Counted from the first letter of the stretch, positions 1-6,728 are shown. The stretch is DNA of 10,617 bases from CAZDHT01 sp964505325 (GCA_964505325.1 CAZDHT010000195.1:1-10617); one strand, 5' to 3'. Notes: a model not told the origin generated them from the sequence alone. Numbers and translations: made by a program.

Positions 1-466
1 ACGTCGGCGCCCCGCGCTCCTCATCGCTGTTCAGCAGCACCACAATCGGCACGGCCGCCAGCAGCCCCGCCTCCTTCAGGCAATCCAGCGCCGCCAGGTG
101 CACCACCACCCCGCCCTTCATGTCCGACGTCCCCGGCCCGACCGCCAGCCCGTCCCTCACGTGGAACGCCGGCAGAACCGCGTAGTCGGTGTACGTCGTG
201 TCCAGATGCCCGCCGAGGACGATGGCCTTGTCGCCGTTGCCCGTCTTGGCCACCAGATGCGGCGCGAAATCGCCGCCGTCAACGAACTCCACCGGCAACC
301 CCAGGTCGCCAAGCTCCGCCGACACCCGCGCCGCCGCCGCCGCCACGCCCTCCGTCATCTCCGTCCCGCACTCGATGTTGCACAGCTCCTCCAGCAGCCC
401 CAGCCACTTCTCCCGCGTCGAATCAAGCCGTGCCCGGAACGCCTCAACGTACGCCGTCTCATTCAC
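1..466 (-). CDS. M20-family metallopeptidase/deacylase, N-terminal part (runs off left edge)
   Basis: This is the first 155 codons of a zinc-dependent M20 amidohydrolase, the family of carboxypeptidase G2, acetylornithine deacetylase and succinyl-diaminopimelate desuccinylase, which hydrolyse N-acyl or peptide bonds of amino acids in the cytoplasm. Seen in the sequence: the HxD motif in GGHLDTTY (H87 metal ligand, D89 catalytic), the bridging aspartate in GPGTSDMKGG (D115), and the SDEERGAP motif (E149 catalytic base, E150 metal ligand). Their spacing resembles carboxypeptidase G2. The GTG start overlaps the stop of the upstream aminomutase gene as GTGA (4-base overlap), so translation is probably coupled, and no other start lies at this position in the frame. 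The C-terminal half, including the dimerisation domain and last metal ligand, is outside the window, so the substrate cannot be assigned; the neighbour suggests an amino-acid conjugate. Confidence 0.88.
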   Translation of the reverse strand, partial: MNETAYVEAFRARLDSTREKWLGLLEELCNIECGTEMTEGVAAAAARVSAELGDLGLPVEFVDGGDFAPHLVAKTGNGDKAIVLGGHLDTTYTDYAVLPAFHVRDGLAVGPGTSDMKGGVVVHLAALDCLKEAGLLAAVPIVVLLNSDEERGAPT

Positions 467-1782
467 TGCCCACCCTCCGCCGCGTCCCGCTTCGCGTCGT
501 CGTAGTCCACGATGTATCCCTGCCACGACCGGAACCGCGCCTTGCCGTTCGCGTTGATGTTGACCAGGTACTGCGGCATCACCGGCGTCTTCCCGCGGCC
601 GTTCGGGAGGGTACAGATGTACGTCGGCACCGCCAGGCCCGACGTGTAGTTCCGCAGATACTCCATGATGTTCAGGCCGTCCTCGATGGACGCCCGGAAG
701 TGGCCGATGCCCTCCAGCTTCTTGCAGTTGAAAATGTAGTATGGCCGAATCTTCACCCGCAGGCAGTCCTGCATCAGCTTCTTCATCACGTGACGGTCCG
801 CGTTGACCCCGCGCAGCAGCACCGTCTGGTTCCCCAGCAGCACGCCCGCCCGCGTCAGCATGTCCGCCGCCCGACGCAGATCCTCCGTGACCTCCTTCGG
901 ATGGTTGACCTGGGTGTTGAGGTAGAGCGGATCGTGCCGCGACAGCATCGCGCACAGTTCCTCGGTCACCCGCATCGGCAGCACGGCGAGCGTCCGCGTC
1001 CCCAGCCGCTTGATCTCCACGTGCGGGATGGCGTCGAGCTCCGACAGGATCCAGTCCAGCCGTCCGTCCGACAGGCAGAACGCGTCGCCGCCGGTGATCA
1101 GCACGTCGCGGATCTCCGGATGCTCCCGCACGTATTGCAGCGCCAGCTCGACGTCCTTCTGCGCGTAGACCACGTTCTCGTGGGCGATGTGCCGCCGCCG
1201 CAGGCAGTGCCGGCAGAACATCGTGCATGCGTTGGTCACGTTGATCACAAGCCGGTCCGGGTACAGCCGGGTGATCAGCGGGGCCGGCGAGTTGTAAATC
1301 ACCGTCTCCGGGTCCGTCTCAACCGTCTGGTCCTGCACCTCGAGCACCGACGGAACCGCCTGCAGGCGGATCGGACACGCTTGGCCCGTCGGGTCCATCA
1401 GGCTCGCGTAGTACGGCGAGATGCCCCACCGGTATTGCTTCTCGACCGAGCGGATTTGCTGCTTCTCGGCGTCGGACAGCTCGATGATCTGCGCCAGCAC
1501 GTCGACGTCCGTGATCGTGTGACGCATGTGCCACATCCAGTTGGCCCAGTCCGCTTCGGTGCCGCCGAGCGCCCGGAGCACCCGCTCCCGGTTCGCGGCG
1601 TATTGCTCGGACAGGTCGAGCCCGCACGGGATCGACTCGCGGGCCTCGAGGTAGTCGGCGATCTCTCGCGTGTACGACTCGCACCGCTCCAGGGCCACCT
1701 TGCGCTGATCGTCGGTCACCTGCAGCGGCGACTTCTCGACCGGCACGAACCTGGCCCCGGCCTGCGTCTCGTCGGCTGACAT
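463..1782 (-). CDS. kamA: KamA-family radical SAM/PLP amino-acid 2,3-aminomutase, glutamate-2,3-aminomutase-like
   Basis: A 439-residue radical S-adenosylmethionine, PLP-dependent aminomutase that moves an alpha-amino group to the beta carbon, making a beta-amino acid. Visible: the iron-sulfur motif CTMFCRHC (C186, C190, C193), R195 matching the carboxylate-binding arginine of lysine 2,3-aminomutase, the SAM-binding LITGGD loop (229-233 region) and the PLP lysine K398 in GRGKTPVMP. The two aspartates that hold the lysine side chain in the clostridial lysine enzyme (D293, D330; PLP Lys 337) correspond by identical spacing to K354 and T391 here. From family knowledge, glutamate 2,3-aminomutase has Lys and Asn at these places, so lysine is an unlikely substrate and glutamate or another acidic or neutral amino acid is more likely. 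The ATG start has a strong AGGAGG (1791-1796) 8 bases upstream. The gene is translationally coupled to the M20 gene downstream. Family assignment is firm; substrate is inferred. Confidence 0.93.
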   Translation of the reverse strand: MSADETQAGARFVPVEKSPLQVTDDQRKVALERCESYTREIADYLEARESIPCGLDLSEQYAANRERVLRALGGTEADWANWMWHMRHTITDVDVLAQIIELSDAEKQQIRSVEKQYRWGISPYYASLMDPTGQACPIRLQAVPSVLEVQDQTVETDPETVIYNSPAPLITRLYPDRLVINVTNACTMFCRHCLRRRHIAHENVVYAQKDVELALQYVREHPEIRDVLITGGDAFCLSDGRLDWILSELDAIPHVEIKRLGTRTLAVLPMRVTEELCAMLSRHDPLYLNTQVNHPKEVTEDLRRAADMLTRAGVLLGNQTVLLRGVNADRHVMKKLMQDCLRVKIRPYYIFNCKKLEGIGHFRASIEDGLNIMEYLRNYTSGLAVPTYICTLPNGRGKTPVMPQYLVNINANGKARFRSWQGYIVDYDDAKRDAAEGGQ

Positions 1783-1833
1783 ATTTCACGCCTCCTCGGA
1801 CTGAAGCTCCTTGGGCTGGCACAGGACAGGGGG

Positions 1834-1842
1834 ATTATAGCA
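1834..1842 (-). promoter_or_regulatory. Extended -10 promoter of the aminomutase/M20 unit
   Basis: On the minus strand the sequence TGCTATAAT gives a perfect -10 hexamer (1834-1839) with the TGn extension (1840-1842). No good -35 hexamer is present at 16-18 bases upstream, which fits an extended -10 promoter. It lies in the 80-base gap between the lipoprotein stop and the aminomutase start and would give a 5' leader of about 45 bases. Confidence 0.5.
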
Positions 1843-1859
1843 GGCGCGCCTCGGGCGCC
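1843..1859 (-). terminator. Small GC hairpin after the lipoprotein gene
   Basis: GGCGC and GCGCC form a 5-bp stem around a 7-base loop, 3 bases beyond the lipoprotein stop codon. There is no T tract after it on the minus strand, so it is a weak terminator candidate at best. It sits directly upstream of the extended -10 element. Confidence 0.2.
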
Positions 1860-1862
1860 GTT

Positions 1863-2996
1863 TCATTCTGTCAGGGTGTACTCCCATACTTTGCCGTCGC
1901 CGCCGACGAGCAGTTTCTCACGGCCGGACGCGCCGTCAGGTATCGCCAGGACGGCGTTTCCGCCTTCCTTGGACTCGAAGACCTCATGATAGACCAGTGC
2001 GCCGCTACTGTCAAAGACGTACAGGACGGTGATGGTCGCGCGCAGGCCAAACATGCGGCCGCCTTGACACAGGTACCGCCCGCTGGCCGCAGAGTAGGGC
2101 GGCTTGTCTTCCTGGAACCTGACCGGCGTCGTTTTCAACGGAGGGAGGTATCCGGAAGGCGAGGGCAAGGTCTCGACCAGGGTCTTTCCACTGAGCGACA
2201 TGACGCAGATGTTGTCTTTATGAAAACGCAGCAGACGTTCCTTGGAGTTGTGTCCCGGATATCGCGCCACGGAAAAGGCACCGAAATAACCGCGGTAGCG
2301 CGTCTGTCTCCTTGACAGGATCTTGCCGGCGCGATTCAAGTGCACAATCTTGTTGTCGCTCGTGCACAGGATGAGCGGCAGGCCGGGCCCCGGCCCCCTT
2401 GCGATCTCCACGTCAAGGGTGGCGCCGACCTTGGTCCGCCACAACAGCTCTCCCTTGTGGTTCAACAACTCGACGAATCCGGCCGAGCTGCCGAGCGCGA
2501 ATTCCAGCTTGCCGTCCCCGTCAAGGTCAGCGGCGGCGCAGTCCCCGCCGCCGCGGAGGTCGTGGGACCAGAGCTTCTTCCCAGAATGGTCCTTCAGTGT
2601 GACGCCGTCGAACGTCAGGTGCAGGAACTCGCACGTCCCGTCGCCGTCGGCGTCGACGATCCGGTGGGCGTACGTGGGATACCTCTCTTTCTGAAGGACG
2701 ACCGACGCCTTCACTGCGCCCTTGAGATCGGTGAACAGCGCCGCGCCGCTGCCCGCGATGCACAGCTCGACTCCGGGCGCGGGGTCCAGCTTCCCGGCTC
2801 TCATGTCAGTGACGGGGCCCAATCGGCGGTCTCCAACGACCAGGCGCCGGGTCAGCAGGTCCTCCCCCTCCAGAATCCCGGGCTCGAGGTCGGACGGCAG
2901 CAGCGAATCCTCCGACGCACAGCCACAGAGAACGGCCGCCAGGACCAGCGTGGCCGCCGCGCCGCCGGCCGAGTGGAATGTCGTTACGCCGCTCAC
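1863..2996 (-). CDS. Secreted lipoprotein with PQQ/FG-GAP-like beta-propeller repeats
   Basis: A 377-residue protein I cannot name. The N-terminus is a lipoprotein signal: hydrophobic residues 11-23 followed by a lipobox-like LCGC, with C26 the probable lipidated cysteine. The mature part contains two Asp-rich calcium-type loops, DADGDG (115-120) and DLDGDG (157-162), as in FG-GAP/VCBS repeats, and PQQ-propeller-like G-x-x-LW strands (GKKLW 139-143, GELLW 182-186), suggesting a beta-propeller outside the cytoplasmic membrane. The GTG start was chosen because AAGGAG (3007-3012) lies 10 bases upstream, and that site overlaps the stop codon of the UroD-like gene 15 bases away, so the two are almost certainly cotranscribed. 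Function may be binding or scaffolding; no catalytic residues are recognisable. Confidence 0.75.
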   Translation of the reverse strand: MSGVTTFHSAGGAAATLVLAAVLCGCASEDSLLPSDLEPGILEGEDLLTRRLVVGDRRLGPVTDMRAGKLDPAPGVELCIAGSGAALFTDLKGAVKASVVLQKERYPTYAHRIVDADGDGTCEFLHLTFDGVTLKDHSGKKLWSHDLRGGGDCAAADLDGDGKLEFALGSSAGFVELLNHKGELLWRTKVGATLDVEIARGPGPGLPLILCTSDNKIVHLNRAGKILSRRQTRYRGYFGAFSVARYPGHNSKERLLRFHKDNICVMSLSGKTLVETLPSPSGYLPPLKTTPVRFQEDKPPYSAASGRYLCQGGRMFGLRATITVLYVFDSSGALVYHEVFESKEGGNAVLAIPDGASGREKLLVGGDGKVWEYTLTE

Positions 2997-3011
2997 GCAG
3001 GCCCCGCTCCT

Positions 3012-4115
3012 TTATTCATTTGCCGCGAAGTCACCGTACTCCCGGCACGCGTCGAACAGGGCGTCGATGTTCTCCAGCGGCACCTCCGGCTCGAGCACGT
3101 GGGTGGGCGCGACGATCAGCCCGCCGGCCCGCCCGTACTTCTCGATGACTTCCTTGACGCGCGCCCGCACGTCATCCGGCGTGCCCCAGGGCATCGTGCT
3201 CTGCGTGCCGATGGTGCCGTCCAACGTCAGGTGGTGGCCGAAATCGCGATGGACCTTGTCCACGTCCAGGCACTCGGGCTGGAGGGGATTCAGGATGTCG
3301 AGCCCGGCATCAACCATGTCGCCGACGACGTCGATGATGTTGCCGTCGCTGTGGTAGTGAATGCGGCACTTGGGATTGACCCGCTTGATCTCGTCCCACA
3401 CCCCGGACCACCGCGAATGGATGAGCTTCTTCCACGTCTCCTTGCGGAACATCAGCGTCTTCTGGTTGGCCACGTCGTCGCCGAGCTGAACGCAGTCGAC
3501 GCCGGCTCTCGCCGCGTGAATGGCCATGTCCCACTTCTGCCGGAAGAGCTTGTCGAGCATGCACTCCGCCCATGCCGGGCGCTCGACCGTGTCGATCAGG
3601 AACTGCTCGTAGCCGCGGATCTGCCACGCGTTTTCGTAAATGTGACCGATCGACGCATAGACGGCACGGCCCTCGGCGTGGGCCTGCTCGACCTCCGTGG
3701 CCAGGTGCGAGCCGTCCCACGTCGAGTAGTCCTCCATTGGGTAGTCTTCGATTTCTTTCAGGCTTTCGGCATTGCGCAGCGGGGAGACGTAGCCCCAGAA
3801 ATGATAGAAGCCGCTTGGCACCTGGGCGCAGCCACGCTGGTTGAAGCTGGTGCCTTCCGGCAGGTCGTCGTTCTCCCAATAGCGGGAATAATCAATGGGC
3901 GTCCAGTCGTCCGGCCTCCGCAGGCCGACGCTGGCGCCGCCGCCGTAGCCGTAGTGGCCGGCGATGTCCTCCGTGCCGATGTGCTCGACGAGCCGCCGGT
4001 GCAGGTCCTCGACATAGCCGGCGTGGTACAGGATTTGGTCCGGCCGCCGGTGCTCGGTGGTCGCGACGAAGTTCTCGAAGTGTGTGCCCGTGACCCGTCC
4101 TCCTGCGCCTTTCAT
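3012..4115 (-). CDS. Uroporphyrinogen decarboxylase (UroD) superfamily protein, methyltransferase-like
   Basis: A protein of about 367 residues in the UroD TIM-barrel superfamily, in the branch common in anaerobic environmental bacteria and related to cobalamin-dependent methyltransferases rather than haem synthesis. Seen: the GDDVANQKTLMF block (212-223), HYHSDGN (253-259), DILNPLQPEC (273-282) and a TIG/PWGTPDDV segment near 301-316, all characteristic of this branch. HYH replaces the HxC zinc motif of MtaA/MtbA-type methyltransferases, so the metal site and reaction are uncertain. The start is unclear: ATG at 4113-4115 (or 4122-4124) has no ribosome binding site, while a perfect AGGAGG lies inside the frame at 4099-4104, seven bases before an ACG codon (4089-4091) exactly where homologues usually begin. 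The open frame continues upstream to 4949 but that part is antisense to rubrerythrin. It is followed 15 bases later by the lipoprotein gene. Confidence 0.85.
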   Translation of the reverse strand: MKGAGGRVTGTHFENFVATTEHRRPDQILYHAGYVEDLHRRLVEHIGTEDIAGHYGYGGGASVGLRRPDDWTPIDYSRYWENDDLPEGTSFNQRGCAQVPSGFYHFWGYVSPLRNAESLKEIEDYPMEDYSTWDGSHLATEVEQAHAEGRAVYASIGHIYENAWQIRGYEQFLIDTVERPAWAECMLDKLFRQKWDMAIHAARAGVDCVQLGDDVANQKTLMFRKETWKKLIHSRWSGVWDEIKRVNPKCRIHYHSDGNIIDVVGDMVDAGLDILNPLQPECLDVDKVHRDFGHHLTLDGTIGTQSTMPWGTPDDVRARVKEVIEKYGRAGGLIVAPTHVLEPEVPLENIDALFDACREYGDFAANE

Positions 4116-4119
4116 ACAC

Positions 4120-4147
4120 AGCATATGAATCGGCGCCCGAATTGCAA
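4120..4147 (-). promoter_or_regulatory. Possible promoter of the UroD-like/lipoprotein unit
   Basis: On the minus strand TTGCAA (4142-4147) and TATGCT (4120-4125) are separated by 16 bases, a moderate sigma-70-like match. Transcription would begin near 4112-4114, on or beyond the in-frame ATG, which would leave the AGGAGG at 4099-4104 as the first usable ribosome binding site. Confidence 0.25.
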
Positions 4148-4187
4148 GGGGAGCATCAGTGTCCGCTGCCTCCGGGCGCCGCCCGTT

Positions 4188-4203
4188 CGGGGAATTCGCC
4201 CCG
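4188..4203. promoter_or_regulatory. Palindrome upstream of the rubrerythrin -35 box
   Basis: CGGGG and CCCCG flank a 6-base centre (AATTCG) in the divergent intergenic region, ending 6 bases before the -35 hexamer of the rubrerythrin promoter. The position suits a regulator binding site, but the site is short and no regulator gene is in the window. Confidence 0.25.
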
Positions 4204-4209
4204 ACATGC

Positions 4210-4238
4210 TTGACAGGCGGCCCACAGCAGAATAGATT
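4210..4238 (+). promoter_or_regulatory. Sigma-70-type promoter of rubrerythrin
   Basis: A perfect -35 TTGACA (4210-4215) is separated by the optimal 17 bases from TAGATT (4233-4238; five of six consensus bases). The predicted start near 4245 gives a leader of about 48 bases before the ATG at 4293. Confidence 0.72.
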
Positions 4239-4292
4239 CCGGGAAGATGGGATGTTCCACAGGTCGAGCATTTGGGACAGGAGGGTTTTGAT

Positions 4293-4793
4293 ATGGCGAC
4301 GATAGACAATCTGGGCGCGGCGTTCGCGGGCGAAAGCGAGGCGAATCGGAAGTATCTTGCGTTCGCCAAAAAGGCGGAGACGGACGGTTACCCGCAGGTC
4401 GCAAAGTTGTTCCGCGCCGCAGCGGCGGCGGAGACGGTGCACGCCCACGCGCACCTGCGCGTGATGGGAGGGGTGAAGGACACGGCCGCGAACCTCCAGG
4501 CCGCTGTGGACGGCGAGGGCCACGAGTTCCGGGAGATGTATCCCGAGTTCCTCAAGGAGGCGGAAGCCGACGGGAACACCGGGGCGGCCGCTTCGTTCCG
4601 GAACGCGCTGGCCGTGGAGGAGATTCACCACGGGCTCTACGAAGCGGCGCTGGGCTCGGTCCGTGACGAGAAGGACCTGCCGGAGAGGACCGTATTCGTA
4701 TGCAAGGTGTGCGGCAACACCGTATACGACGAGGCGCCGGACGCCTGCTCGGTGTGCAGCTCCCCCAGGAAGATGTTCCTCGAAGTGACCTGA
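4293..4793 (+). CDS. rbr: Rubrerythrin
   Basis: A 166-residue cytoplasmic non-haem iron protein that reduces hydrogen peroxide in anaerobes and microaerophiles, taking electrons through rubredoxin-type iron. The N-terminal four-helix ferritin-like domain carries all expected diiron ligands: E14, E47 and H50 (ExxH), E78 and E81 (ExxE), E109 and H113. The C-terminal rubredoxin-like domain has C137xxC140 and C152xxC155 for the mononuclear iron site. The loop between the second and third helix pairs is about ten residues shorter than in the Desulfovibrio protein. The ATG at 4293 is chosen because AGGAGG lies 8 bases upstream; an in-frame TTG at 4272 would add seven residues unlike the family. The gene has its own strong promoter, a candidate terminator downstream, and is transcribed divergently from the UroD-like gene. 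Confidence 0.95.
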   Translation: MATIDNLGAAFAGESEANRKYLAFAKKAETDGYPQVAKLFRAAAAAETVHAHAHLRVMGGVKDTAANLQAAVDGEGHEFREMYPEFLKEAEADGNTGAAASFRNALAVEEIHHGLYEAALGSVRDEKDLPERTVFVCKVCGNTVYDEAPDACSVCSSPRKMFLEVT

Positions 4794-4883
4794 GGCCATC
4801 GGTGGTCCGAACGGATCCCGGTCGGGGCGCGTCCGCTCCGCCGCGTATGTGCTCGGTGTGATCAGAAAGGGGGATCGGCCTCT

Positions 4884-4902
4884 GCCCGCCTGCGCGGGCT
4901 TT
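4884..4902 (+). terminator. Candidate rho-independent terminator after rubrerythrin
   Basis: GCCCGC (4884-4889) and GCGGGC (4894-4899) form a 6-bp GC stem with a 4-base loop, followed by TTT. The same left arm can alternatively pair over 9 of 10 bases with GCAGGCAGGC at 4909-4918. The T tract is short, so this is moderate evidence. Confidence 0.4.
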
Positions 4903-4984
4903 GACCTGGCAGGCAGGCCACGGGATGCGAGCTTTTCCCGCCGCAGCAACGGAGTGGAGGCGGGACATCGGGAGGATTCGCACG

Positions 4985-6095
4985 GTGACCGCGCTCGCCA
5001 AGTTGTTCCTGGTCGCGATTCTCCTCATCGGCTTGCCGCTGCTGAGTGCCGGGGCGGTGCGGGCGACCTGGGACGAGATGCTCGAACTGCCGCCCCGGAC
5101 GAGCTACGTCCTGCACGCGCCGTTCTCGTGGCTGGCGTTCGTGTTCGGGTGCGCACTTGTCCTGGCGTGGGTCCTGCCCTTCATCGTTCAGGCCANNNNN
5201 NNNNNAAGACGAAGTGCCCCGCCCGGGCCGGCAGGGGTTCCCTTGGTGGGGGTGGGTTGGGCTCGTGGCGGGCGCCACGTGGTGGATCCTGGCTTGGACC
5301 CGTTTCTCGTGGTTTTCCGTCCTTCAGCGGCACACCTTCTCGCCGTTGTGGTTTTCGTACATCCTGGTGGCCAACGCTCTGGCGCATCGCCGGACGGGCC
5401 GCTGCCTGATGCTCCGCCGCCCGCGGTTCTTCTTGGTGCTGTTTCCGGTGAGCGCCGTGTTCTGGTGGTTCTTTGAGTATCTCAACCGCTTCGTCCAGAA
5501 CTGGCGCTACGTGGAGGCGCACGTCGGCCCCGCCGGGGAGCTGCTGAGCAGGCCGCTGGCGTTCGCGGCCGCGGAGTATGTCGTCTACGCGACGTTGGCC
5601 TTCTCGACCGTGCTGCCAGCCGTGTTGTCCACCCGCGAGCTGCTGCTCAGCTTCCGGGTGCTTGGGAGGTTCCGATCCTTCGCGCCGATCTGCTTCCCCC
5701 ATCCGAAACGGGCCGCGTGGTCCGTGCTGCTGCTCACGGGGCTGGGCCTGGCGTGTATCGGCTGGCTTCCCAACTATCTCTTTCCACTCCTATGGGTCTC
5801 GCCGCTTCTTATCGTGGTCTCGATCCAGGTGTTGGTGGGAGGGCGGCACGTGTTCTCGGATATCCCGCGCGGCGACTGGCGCGGCGTGGTGGCCGTGGCA
5901 ACGGCGGCGCTCATCTGCGGGCTCTTCTGGGAGATGTGGAACTACCACAGCATGGCGAAATGGGTGTATGACGTTCCGTTCGTCCACGCCCTGCCGGTCT
6001 TCGAGATGCCCATCCTCGGGTACGCGGGCTATCTGCCGTTCGGCCTGGAGTGCGCCGTCCTGGGCGACATGCTGGGCTCGACAGACCGGTCCTGA
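4985..6095 (+). CDS. Uncharacterised multi-pass membrane protein (interrupted by assembly gap)
   Basis: I do not recognise a named family. Before the N run there are 70 residues with two membrane segments (about 5-25 and 47-68); after it 295 residues with roughly eight more, so the protein is a polytopic inner-membrane protein of at least 365 residues. Distinct conserved-looking motifs are WWFFEYLNRFVQNW in the middle and FWEMWNY...KWVYDVPF...FEMPILGYAGYLPFGLE near the C-terminus; similar aromatic motifs occur in uncharacterised bacterial membrane proteins I have seen but cannot tie to a function. The GTG start has GGAGG 9 bases upstream. The frame before the gap differs from the frame after it by an amount that is restored if the true gap length is a multiple of three, so this is one intact gene with an unresolved loop and not a frameshift. 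It follows rubrerythrin by 191 bases. Confidence 0.75.
5196..5205. other. Assembly gap (10 N)
   Basis: Ten Ns lie inside the membrane protein gene, in the loop after its second membrane segment. The flanking frames require a real gap length divisible by three, so the 10 is a placeholder. Confidence 0.97.
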
Positions 6096-6173
6096 GGAAG
6101 CGGCACAGCCCCCGCCGGCTCTTGTCGTGGTGTGGGGTGTAGCCGGCAGGGATGCGGCGGCCCTTGATCTTGT

Positions 6174-6314
6174 GTAACACTTGAGCCAAGTGTACAACAG
6201 CGCAATGCACGCCCGTTCACAGAACGGGCCTACAACCTGGCCGCGAGATGTTGTAGGCCGGTTCTGCGAACCGGCGGAGAACCTGCTTAGGCTTCATTTG
6301 GCTGAAGTGTTGGG
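6174..6314. repeat. Large imperfect palindrome with nested hairpins
   Basis: Two arms of about 63-65 bases, one 1-base indel and roughly three quarters identical, flank a 13-base centre (6237-6249). Inside, GCCTACAAC (6228-6236) is matched by GTTGTAGGC (6250-6258). Each arm has its own perfect 8-bp hairpin with a 3-base loop: GCCCGTTC/GAACGGGC (6211-6229) and GCCGGTTC/GAACCGGC (6257-6275). The outer ends are AACACTT-AGCCAA (6176-6189) and its complement near 6298-6312. Such clustered palindromes resemble REP/BIME-type or MITE-type elements. No transposase is in the window. Confidence 0.7.
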
Positions 6315-6560
6315 ATCTTGCTTCCCCAGAGCCGACCATGTGACTCGCAAGCCCTTCTTGCAGAAGCGCTTAGGCGAACCGCTGGTCATGATTAACACTG
6401 CTCGACATAAATCCTTGTCGCACAGCAACTTATATCTTCGCGGTGTGCCTGTCACACTGCGAGGGCGCAACATATTGGTATTGAATGACTTACAAGCGGA
6501 GCGCGCAATATGCGCCGAACGGCGGGTTGCTTGGAAAGGCTCCAGGTTGCCGGATCCTCC

Positions 6561-6728
6561 GTAACAGTTCAGCCAAGCGAGGTGCTGCCACCGCATGCGT
6601 CTGCGGAAAGCGGTGACAAGCCACCGCTTTTCGGGCCACCGCGCCGAAGAAGTCCGGGGATTGCCACCCAGTTTTGTTGCGACAGAACGGGCTGCCGTGC
6701 CGCGGCTTCCGCTTGACTGAAGTGCTGG
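6561..6728. repeat. Second, diverged inverted-repeat structure related to the one at 6174
   Basis: The left end GTAACAGTTCAGCCAA (6561-6576) matches 14 of 16 bases of the left end of the upstream palindrome (6174-6189), and the right end TTGACTGAAGTGCTGG (6713-6728) matches 14 of 16 of its right arm (6298-6313), in the same inverted arrangement. The interior is poorly conserved, although GACAGAACGGGC (6681-6692) resembles CACAGAACGGGC of the first element. This is suggestive of a second copy, not proven. Confidence 0.4.
6607..6631 (+). terminator. Terminator-like hairpin in the intergenic region
   Basis: AAAGCGGTG (6607-6615) and CACCGCTTT (6622-6630) form a perfect 9-bp stem with a 6-base loop, ending in a run of four T. 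It can act from either strand because of the A run on its left. It lies 510 bases after the membrane protein, inside the second repeat structure. Confidence 0.4.

Noticed and set aside
430..1779. 449-codon open frame on the plus strand opposite the aminomutase gene
   Set aside because: It is the antisense of a clear radical SAM enzyme; its sequence is Arg/His/Val/Pro-rich noise typical of reversed high-G+C coding DNA.
2340..4235. 631-codon plus-strand open frame opposite the lipoprotein and UroD-like genes
   Set aside because: It spans two genes on the other strand that have recognisable motifs and ribosome binding sites; no domain is visible in it.
4125..4949. N-terminal extension of the UroD-like frame up to 4949
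   Set aside because: The added part is antisense to rubrerythrin and its promoter and is not UroD-like.
6096..6210. Minus-strand peptide HKIKGRRIPAGYTPHHD resembling a real protein fragment
   Set aside because: Its frame runs on into the antisense of the membrane protein and includes the palindrome arm; too short to support a gene.
6174..6728. CRISPR array
   Set aside because: The repeats are inverted and irregularly spaced with diverged copies; there are no uniform direct repeats or spacers, and no cas genes.
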